Shown here in pieces: positions 1 to 5,063 of a stretch of DNA of 12,546 bases. The stretch is from Methanobrevibacter sp. (GTDB lineage Archaea; Methanobacteriota; Methanobacteria; Methanobacteriales; Methanobacteriaceae). Numbering within the stretch: position 1 is the stretch's first letter; every line of letters begins with the position of its first letter. The translations under genes and the position numbers were made by a program. The notes below the pieces were generated by a model. The model searched no databases. It was not told the origin of the DNA and saw only the letters and a list, made by a program, of their open reading frames with translations. The stretch lies in NCBI GenBank assembly GCA_031289975.1, contig JAITOM010000237.1, positions 1-12,546 on the forward strand, written 5' to 3'.

Positions 1-109
1 CAATTTTAACCATTTCTGTTCCAGGCTTACCTTGCACTAACTGAACACAGTTTCCATCTTTAATATCTACTGCTGGAATTACAAACATTTTATTATCACT
101 AAAAAACAT
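1..109 (-). CDS. hisA: HisA, 5' part only (runs off the left edge)
   Basis: Phosphoribosylformimino-AICAR ribotide isomerase, a cytoplasmic TIM-barrel enzyme that carries out the Amadori isomerisation of ProFAR to PRFAR in histidine synthesis. Only the first 36 codons are present. The translation begins MFFSDNKMFVIPAVDIKDGN and continues with CVQLVQGKPGTEMVKI. The IPAVDIKDG strand-1 motif with its catalytic Asp, followed by CVQLVQG, is characteristic of HisA. HisF is less likely because it normally reads RIIPCLDVKDGRVVKG. The start is the ATG at 109-107, because AGGTGA lies at 119-114, five bases or fewer ahead. The ATG at 113-111 is out of frame and stops after four codons. A second in-frame Met at 88-86 has no comparable ribosome site. 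The upstream region contains a MITE-like element at 245-388. Confidence 0.9.
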   Translation of the reverse strand, partial: MFFSDNKMFVIPAVDIKDGNCVQLVQGKPGTEMVKI

Positions 110-244
110 TCATTCACCTATTTTAAAAAATTTAAGAAATGATAATTTAAAGTTTTAATTAGGATTAAATAAAATCAAATGCTTAATAATTTAATTGACT
201 TTAATTATATAAATAATTATTGTTGTAGTGTCTTGTCAAAAATG

Positions 245-388
245 GGCACTGTAAAATTAGCATGGATTTTTACAATTGAAAAATTAAAAACATGCGCTAA
301 AAGTTTAATTACATGTATATGTACTAAATTTTTTCTGCTAAAAACCCAAATTCCAGATTGTGGATTTCCATCCTCTTTTTACAGTGCC
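245..388. mobile_element. MITE-like element with GGCACTGTAAAA terminal inverted repeats
   Basis: A 144-bp non-coding element starts GGCACTGTAAAA (245-256) and ends with the reverse complement TTTTACAGTGCC (377-388). The terminal inverted repeat extends imperfectly to about 31 bases, with 24 of 31 matching by eye, including ATGGA and ACAA blocks. No transposase is encoded. The right half (324-388) is almost identical (63 of 65 bases) to the reverse complement of 12162-12226, so this is a repeat family with at least three ends in the window. No clean target duplication is visible at the ends (AAAAAT on the left, TTATTA on the right). An 83-codon open frame across it is incidental. The element lies upstream of hisA, about 136 bases from its start. 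Confidence 0.65.
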
Positions 389-440
389 TTATTATGTGTT
401 TTTGAATTGAAGATTTTTTATCAAACTTAATATTTTATTG

Positions 441-464
441 TGATAAAGTATTATGATTTTATCA
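441..464. other. Hairpin TGATAAA/TTTATCA
   Basis: A perfect 7-bp stem (441-447 with 458-464) with a 10-base A/T loop lies between the MITE-like element and the small minus-strand gene. A second weaker nested inverted repeat follows at about 482-512 (AACGAA with TTCGTT outside GAAAAT with ATTTTC). They sit just beyond the 3' end of the 548-763 frame, so either could help end that transcript. A/T richness makes chance stems common here. Confidence 0.25.
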
Positions 465-547
465 GTAACATATTTGATAGGAACGAAAATATTGAAATTT
501 TCATGTTTATTCGTTTTTAAGCTATTAGTTTCATTATATACGATATT

Positions 548-763
548 TTAACTATTATAATTCCTACAGTTATCTTTTTCATTATTTATAATAAATTCCA
601 CATCTTCTTCAAAGTATTCCAAAAATCTTAAGATTGTTCGAATACCCATTCCTTCTTTAAGAACTAATCTTCCTTTTCTAACTTCAACATTAAAGTCATT
701 ATCACAAACTTTATATGCTTGGCTACCAAATTTAATGTTGAGGGATTGATTTTTATCTAACAT
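548..763 (-). CDS. Hypothetical small protein, 71 aa
   Basis: I do not recognise this protein. It is 71 residues with a mixed charged and hydrophobic composition, begins MLDKNQSLNIKFGSQAYKV and ends NNEKDNCRNYNS. The middle (about residues 23-60) alternates short beta-like and helical stretches (VEVRKGRLVLKEG, then TILRFLEYFEEDVEFII). It has no membrane segment and no Cys pair. In favour of it being real: its composition is protein-like, unlike the junk frames around it, and a good TATA-like stretch on the minus strand (TTTATAAA, around 797-790) lies about 28-34 bases before the ATG, which would fit a leaderless transcript. Against: there is no Shine-Dalgarno sequence and no recognised family. 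It may also be a remnant of a longer gene. Confidence 0.45.
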   Translation of the reverse strand: MLDKNQSLNIKFGSQAYKVCDNDFNVEVRKGRLVLKEGMGIRTILRFLEYFEEDVEFIINNEKDNCRNYNS

Positions 764-808
764 GAAATTAAATTAATCATCTTACAGTTTATAAATTTTA
801 TGTTTTAA

Positions 809-906
809 TGAGAGTGTCAAAGGTGGTGGAGTTTTCGGAAATTTTGGATTTTTATTTATAAAAGAAACCTAATAATGGTAAACATCCATAAAAGTTTACA
901 CCCTCG
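809..906. repeat. Short inverted-repeat element, (T/C)GAG(A/G)GTGT ends
   Basis: TGAGAGTGTCAAA at 809-821 is matched in inverted orientation by TTTACACCCTCG at 895-906, bracketing 98 bases without coding potential. An internal hairpin GTAAAC/GTTTAC (878-883 with 894-899) lies inside the right end. The left end resembles 11545-11570 (CGAGGGTGTCAAAAACTG then TGGAGG) in direct orientation, and the GAGGGTGT core recurs in the inverted repeats of the 11653-11856 element. It is probably a degraded member of one MITE/IS-end family. Confidence 0.4.
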
Positions 907-1051
907 TTTTAATTATCAATATTATGTTGTGATATCCAAACATTATGTAATAATTTTTTGATGCTCATATACAACACCAGTTTGATTTTTCACGACATCA
1001 TTCTTACTGATAAGTGTTATTAGTATTAATTTTGGAGTGGTATCAAAAATT

Positions 1052-1511
1052 TAGTTGAAATCAAATTTTTATTTTAAAAAAACTTTTAAAATTTGAATAA
1101 TAATTTTTTTTATTAAATTATTTAATTTTAAATATCATTTTATAAAAATCTATAATTTCAATTTTTAAATAATATAAATTTATTTTAATTAATATAAATA
1201 ATTTTAAATTAATATATTTTAAATTAATATATTTTAAATTAATATATTTTAATAATATTTATTTTTAAAAAAATTATTTATAGTCATTTTGGAAAAGTTC
1301 TTAAATTTTGGATGAAAAATTTTTTTATTTAATTATTTAATATTACTTTATAAAAATATATAATTTTAAATTTTAAATAATTTAAATATATTTTAATTAA
1401 TATAAATGATTTTAAATTAATATATTTTAATAATATTTATTTTTAAAAAAGTTTATTTATTAAGAACTTTATCAAAACCACTATATTAAAAGCTTTATCA
1501 AAACTACTATA
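1052..1511. mobile_element. MITE copy A, split by nested copy B
   Basis: A/T-rich, non-coding element. Its body (about 1073-1278) aligns with copy B: shared blocks are TTATTTAATT, TTTATAAAAAT, TTTTAATTAATATAAAT and AATAATATTTATTTTTAAAAAA. The body ends at 1278-1280, where copy B begins, and the expected 3' end resumes after copy B at 1486-1511 (TTAAAAGCTTTATCAAAAC then TACTATAG). Removing copy B plus one TA restores a continuous element colinear with the others. It carries an internal triple 15-bp repeat TTTTAAATTAATATA (1202-1246). The left end is degraded, so 1052 (a TAGT) is uncertain and about 1064 is also possible. The rest of 907-1769 shows no genes, only A/T-rich sequence and the purE promoter. 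Confidence 0.6.
1281..1483. mobile_element. MITE copy B with TA target duplication
   Basis: A 203-bp non-coding element. The left end TAGTCATTTTGG then AAAAGTTCTTAA (1281-1304) is matched by the inverse of the right end (about 1461-1483), which reads TAGTGGTTTTGATAAAG then TTCTTAA. It is flanked on both sides by TA (1279-1280 and 1484-1485). TA duplication with TAGT ends is the pattern of the IS630/Tc1-mariner superfamily, so this is probably a MITE mobilised by such a transposase; no transposase is seen here. It is inserted inside copy A. Confidence 0.7.
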
Positions 1512-1725
1512 GAATTTAAAACATATTTTATTGCAAACATTTATATTTTAATTGATAATTCGCACGATTATATTATGGGAATCATTGAAATACTGGAAAT
1601 GTATTGCAAAAAATTAGGTGTTAAATTATAATATAAATCAAATAATCAAAAATAAATTTTGATAATTCACTATAAATAAAAATTATTTCATTTAAACACT
1701 TATAGCAAAATAAAGTAAAAGTTTC

Positions 1726-1737
1726 ATAAATATAAAT
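1726..1737 (+). promoter_or_regulatory. Probable TATA box of purE
   Basis: ATAAATATAAAT lies 33-44 bases ahead of the purE ATG, preceded by an A/G-rich stretch that could serve as BRE. Transcription would start near 1755-1765, leaving a short leader with GGTGA at 1761-1765. Confidence 0.4.
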
Positions 1738-1769
1738 TCTAATAACATAAAATAATTAATGGTGAGCTA

Positions 1770-2792
1770 ATGGTTCCTGAGGTAATGGTAATTCTTGGAA
1801 GTGGGAGTGATTTAAAAATAGCTAAAAAAACTATGGGTAGTTTAGAAGAACTTCAGATTTCTTATAGCTTAAAAGTTGCATCGGCTCATAGAACCCATGA
1901 AAAAGTGAAAAATTTAGTAATTAAGGCAACAGAAAATGGAGTTAAAGTTTTCATAGCAATAGCTGGTTTATCAGCACATTTGTCTGGTTCAATAGCTTCT
2001 TACACCCATAGACCAGTGATAGGTGTTCCAGTGGATGTAAAATTATCTGGACTTGATAGTTTATTATCATCTGTTCAGACACCATATCCTGCTTCAATTG
2101 CTACTGTTGGAATTGATCGAGGAGATAATGCTGGAATTTTAGCTGCTAAGATTTTAGCTATTAGCAATGAGAAAATTAAAAATAATTTACATGATTTAAG
2201 AAAAACTTATCATGATAAGATTCATAGTAGTGAAAAAGAAATTTTAAGTCAAATAAATGGTGGTTACTATAAGAATTTTCAAATTAATGGATTAAATAAT
2301 AATAATTTTAAAGATGAAAATAGTAATAACGAATTAACAAATAAGGTTGATGTTGCTGTTATTTTAGATAGTTATTCTAATATAAAGATTGGGGAAAATA
2401 TTATAGAACTATTAAATAAATTAGAAATAAGTCATGATTTTAAAATCATATCTCCAATAGCTAATCCAATGGAATTTGAGAAATATATTAACACGAAAAA
2501 TGTTAAATTCTTTATAGGTGTTGGTGGATTATCTGCACATATAACTGGATCAATTGTTGCTTTAAGTGAAAAGTTGGTTATTGGTGTTCCATGTTCTAAT
2601 CAATTAAATGGTTTAGATGCTTTATTTTCAATGGTAAACATGCCACCAGGAGTTCCAGTTGCCACTGTTGGAATAGATAATGGATACAATGGAGCATTGT
2701 TAATAGGAAAAATATTGGGAGTACATGATAAAAAAATAGAAACAAATTTAAAAGGAGAAATAGCTAATGAAAGAATTTTTAAAGAAATTTGA
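1770..2792 (+). CDS. purE: PurE, AIR carboxylase / N5-CAIR mutase family, tandem two-domain form
   Basis: Purine synthesis enzyme producing CAIR from AIR or N5-CAIR in the cytoplasm. At 340 aa it is twice the usual bacterial PurE length (about 160-170) because it holds two PurE domains (about 4-130 and 192-318) joined by an Asn-rich linker (about 165-191). Domain 1 keeps the phosphate loop GSGSD (10-14) and the catalytic SAHRT loop (38-42, His40), plus AGLSAHLSG (65-73), but its usual MPxGVPVATV segment has become TPYPASIATV (104-113). Domain 2 shows the opposite: GSxSD is LDSYSN (199-204) and SAHRTP is SPIANP (228-233), while GGLSAHITG (252-260) and MPPGVPVATVG (291-301) are intact. The start is ATG 1770, with GGTGA at 1761-1765. 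Doubled PurE is known from methanogens. The reaction class is not settled from sequence, and no purK is in the window. The 3' end overlaps the next gene by 26 bases. Confidence 0.93.
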   Translation: MVPEVMVILGSGSDLKIAKKTMGSLEELQISYSLKVASAHRTHEKVKNLVIKATENGVKVFIAIAGLSAHLSGSIASYTHRPVIGVPVDVKLSGLDSLLSSVQTPYPASIATVGIDRGDNAGILAAKILAISNEKIKNNLHDLRKTYHDKIHSSEKEILSQINGGYYKNFQINGLNNNNFKDENSNNELTNKVDVAVILDSYSNIKIGENIIELLNKLEISHDFKIISPIANPMEFEKYINTKNVKFFIGVGGLSAHITGSIVALSEKLVIGVPCSNQLNGLDALFSMVNMPPGVPVATVGIDNGYNGALLIGKILGVHDKKIETNLKGEIANERIFKEI

Positions 2793-4035
2793 AAAAGAGT
2801 TTAATACTGTTGAAATTGATGAGGAAGTTTTAACTGTATTTGATGCTACTAAGATATTGAATAAGTATCCTCGAGATATTGTTGTTTTAAATAATCCAAA
2901 GGGATATAATATTCCAATAATATCTGGTTTATGCAACACAAGAGAAAAAATTGCAAATGCAATTAATTGTAAAAAAGAGGATATTATTCATAAAATGGCT
3001 TATGCAATGGAAAATCCTATTAAAATCGAAAAAGCATCGAATTTAAAAAATTACACTACTATTGAACCTGATTTAGGAAAATTACCAATTTTAACCCATT
3101 TTAAAAAGGATGGTGGAGCATACATAACTTCAGGAGTTGTAATTGCTAAAGACCCTGAGACAAACATCCCTAATGCATCAATTCATAGAATGTTAGTTTT
3201 AAGTAAGGATAAGTTAGCTATTCGTATTGTTCCACGTAATCTATACACTTACTTTAATAAAGCTAAAAAAATGAAAAAAAATTTAGAAATTGCAATAGCT
3301 ATTGGATTGGATCCTGCAGTTTTACTTGCAAGTACAACTTCAATATCAATTGATAATGACGAGATGGAAGTAGCAAATAATTTTAAAGAAGGTAAGTTAA
3401 AATTATTTAATGTAGGAAATTTAAGAGTTCCAGAAGCAGATATAATTTTAGAAGGCGAAATATTACATGATAAAACAGCTAAAGAAGGACCTTTTGTTGA
3501 TTTAACAAATACATATGACCACATAAGAGATGAGCCTGTAATTCAACTTGCAAAGATCCATATTAAAGAAGATAATCCCTACTATCATAGCATTATTCCA
3601 GCAGGATTTGAGCATAAACTTCTTCAAGGTCTTCCTCAAGAACCAAGAATATATAAATCAGTTAAAAATGCAGTTCCAACAGTTAAAAATGTTCTTTTAA
3701 CAGAAGGAGGTTGTTGTTGGTTACATTCTGCAATATCCATTGAAAAGCAAAGTCAAGGAGATGGAAAAAATGCTCTTTTAGCTGCACTCTCAGCACATCC
3801 ATCACTTAAACATGCGGTTGTTGTTGATAAGGATATAAATATATTTGATTTAGAGGATATTGAATATGCAATATCTACAAGGGTTAAAGGAGATGAGGAT
3901 ATAATAATTATTCCTAAGATAAGAGGATCATCACTTGATCCTGTAGCACTTCCAGATGGAACAACAACAAAGGTTGGTGTTGATGCAACAATTGATATTT
4001 CTCAAAAAGAAAAATTTGAAAAAGTAAATTTTTAG
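2767..4035 (+). CDS. UbiD-family decarboxylase, probable anhydromevalonate phosphate decarboxylase
   Basis: A prenylated-FMN-dependent decarboxylase of 422 aa, shorter than bacterial UbiD (about 490). UbiD hallmarks: NASIHRM (136-142), R153 and R157 in AIRIVPRN, LEGEI (228-232) and the KEGPFVDLT segment (239-247) that supply the Arg/Glu active-site network, and VVVDKDINIFDLEDI (351-365) followed by AISTR (368-372). Methanogens lack ubiquinone. In archaea, short UbiD homologues act in the modified mevalonate pathway, converting trans-anhydromevalonate 5-phosphate to isopentenyl phosphate and CO2, which then feeds ether-lipid synthesis. I infer that role here. The start is ATG 2767, with GGAG at 2754-2757 inside purE. 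The 26-base overlap implies co-transcription and probably translational coupling with purE. It would need a UbiX-type flavin prenyltransferase encoded elsewhere. Confidence 0.88.
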   Translation: MKEFLKKFEKEFNTVEIDEEVLTVFDATKILNKYPRDIVVLNNPKGYNIPIISGLCNTREKIANAINCKKEDIIHKMAYAMENPIKIEKASNLKNYTTIEPDLGKLPILTHFKKDGGAYITSGVVIAKDPETNIPNASIHRMLVLSKDKLAIRIVPRNLYTYFNKAKKMKKNLEIAIAIGLDPAVLLASTTSISIDNDEMEVANNFKEGKLKLFNVGNLRVPEADIILEGEILHDKTAKEGPFVDLTNTYDHIRDEPVIQLAKIHIKEDNPYYHSIIPAGFEHKLLQGLPQEPRIYKSVKNAVPTVKNVLLTEGGCCWLHSAISIEKQSQGDGKNALLAALSAHPSLKHAVVVDKDINIFDLEDIEYAISTRVKGDEDIIIIPKIRGSSLDPVALPDGTTTKVGVDATIDISQKEKFEKVNF

Positions 4036-4129
4036 TTAACCATATATAAATCTCTTATTTATTTAGTTTAATAAATTAGGGGTATGTTTTTATTATTTTA
4101 AATAATTTTATTTAAGATATATTTTATTG

Positions 4130-4362
4130 TAGTCATTATGGAAAAGTTCTTAAATTTAAAATGATGATTTTTTTATTAAATTATTTAATTTCAATTATAA
4201 CTTTATAAAAATCTATAATTTTAATTAATATAAATAATTTTAAATTAATATCTTTTAATAATATTTATTTTTATTTATTTTTAATAATATTTATTTTTAT
4301 TTATTTTTAATAATATTTATTTTTAAAAAAGTTATTCATTAAAAACTTTATTGAATCAATTA
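4130..4362. mobile_element. MITE copy C (same family as 1281-1483)
   Basis: The left end TAGTCATTATGG then AAAAGTTCTTAA (4130-4153) matches copy B in all but one base over 24. The right end is more degraded: AAAAACTTTATTGAATCAAT then TA aligns with AAGAACTTTATCAAAACCAC then TA. The middle shares TTTATAAAAATCTATAATTT and TTTTAATAATATTTATTTTT then AAAAAAGTT. The right flank is TA (4363-4364), but the left has TG where TA is expected. It is about 30 bp longer than copy B because of an internal 26-bp tandem repeat. Confidence 0.6.
4257..4324. repeat. 26-bp tandem repeat inside MITE copy C, 2.6 units
   Basis: Perfect tandem units at 4257-4282 and 4283-4308 and a partial unit at 4309-4324, each starting AATAATATTTATTTTT and continuing ATTTATTTTT. 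Copy A has a different internal expansion (15 bp, three units), so the interior of this MITE family appears prone to slippage. Confidence 0.75.
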
Positions 4363-4396
4363 TAATTAAAGTATTGAATCAATTATAATTAAAGTA
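4351..4396. repeat. 23-bp perfect tandem duplication
   Basis: Two identical adjacent copies (4351-4373 and 4374-4396) start TTGAATCAATTATAATT and end AAAGTA. The first copy includes the degraded right end of MITE copy C, so the duplication arose after that insertion. Confidence 0.8.
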
Positions 4397-4555
4397 AAAT
4401 ATTTATTTATAGTTTAAAAATGAAAAGTTTGATAAAAATAAATTATTAATTTTTTTTATTTATTATTTATATAATTTATTTATATTTTATTTTATAAATT
4501 AAAACAATTTAAATAATATTTTTAATTATATTGGATTAAAAATGTTTGTAAGTAG

Positions 4556-4591
4556 AGAAAAACTTCGTTTTTCTAATTGAACACATTCAAT
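4556..4591. other. Two adjacent perfect hairpins in a gene-free region
   Basis: AGAAAAAC-TTC-GTTTTTCT (4556-4574) is an 8-bp stem with a 3-base loop. One base later, ATTGAA-CACA-TTCAAT (4576-4591) is a 6-bp stem with a 4-base loop. This is one of the few structured patches in the 1-kb gap. No gene ends nearby, so a terminator role is not obvious; a small RNA or an element remnant is possible. Nearby (4716-4747 and 4761-4786) there are only 16-bp and 13-bp A/T-rich tandem duplications. Confidence 0.35.
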
Positions 4592-4865
4592 AATTAAGTT
4601 TTTAAAAATGAATTTTAATTATTAATTTTCTAATTGGAAAGACTATAATTCTTATTTTTAAAAATAAAATAATAAAATTTATAATTTAAAAAATTAATAA
4701 AATATTAATTAGAATTTTTAAAAATAAAATATTTTAAAAATAAAATATTAATTACAAAAATTATTTTTTCCACTTATTTTTTCCATTATAATAAAAGAAT
4801 ATTAAATTTAAATTATAAGATAAGATAGTTTTTATTAATTTAAATCATAAGATAATACATTATTT

Positions 4866-5049
4866 ATTATAAAATTATAAAATAAAAATGATTATAAAAT
4901 TATAAAATAAAAATGATTATAAAATTATAAAATAAAAATGATTATAAAATAAAAATGATTATAAAATTATAAAATAAAAATGATTATAAAATTATAAAAT
5001 AAAAATGATTATAAAATTATAAAATAAAAATGATTATAAAATAAAAATA
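4866..5049. repeat. Higher-order tandem repeat: 2 x 92 bp built from 25- and 17-bp units
   Basis: The basic 25-bp unit is ATTATAAAATTATAAAAT then AAAAATG; a 17-bp variant lacks one internal ATTATAAA. The order is 25-25-25-17 (4866-4957) and again 25-25-25-17 (4958-5049). The two 92-bp blocks differ only at the final base (G to A). There are no unique spacers, so it is not a CRISPR array. The array ends six bases before the GTG at 5055 and contains a TATA-like ATTATAAAAT in every unit, so the promoter of the glycosyltransferase gene must lie in or before it. Perfect identity implies recent expansion and likely copy-number variation between strains. Confidence 0.93.
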
Positions 5050-5051
5050 GT

Positions 5052-5057
5052 AGGGTG
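5052..5057 (+). promoter_or_regulatory. Ribosome binding site favouring a TTG start at 5064
   Basis: AGGGTG is the only Shine-Dalgarno-like sequence near the gene start. It lies six bases before the in-frame TTG at 5064 and overlaps the alternative GTG start at 5055, which has only repeat sequence in front of it. This supports TTG, but not decisively. Confidence 0.45.
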
Positions 5058-5063
5058 TTTAAC

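Noticed and set aside
179..430. Plus-strand open frame of 83 codons
   Set aside because: It lies across the GGCACTG inverted-repeat element. Its translation follows the repeat sequence (the 12162-12226 inverse copy is not coding), and it has no ribosome site or family resemblance.
2748..3524. Minus-strand open frames within the ubiD-family gene (2748-2939 and 3249-3524)
   Set aside because: Antisense shadows of a well-conserved protein, with no start signals or recognisable products.
4036..4120. Intrinsic-style terminator after the ubiD-family gene
   Set aside because: Only T-rich sequence and a very weak A/T stem (TTATT/AATAA) are present, indistinguishable from background.
4866..5049. CRISPR-like array
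   Set aside because: Units are contiguous with no unique spacers, and unit sizes are 25 and 17 bp. It is a plain tandem repeat.
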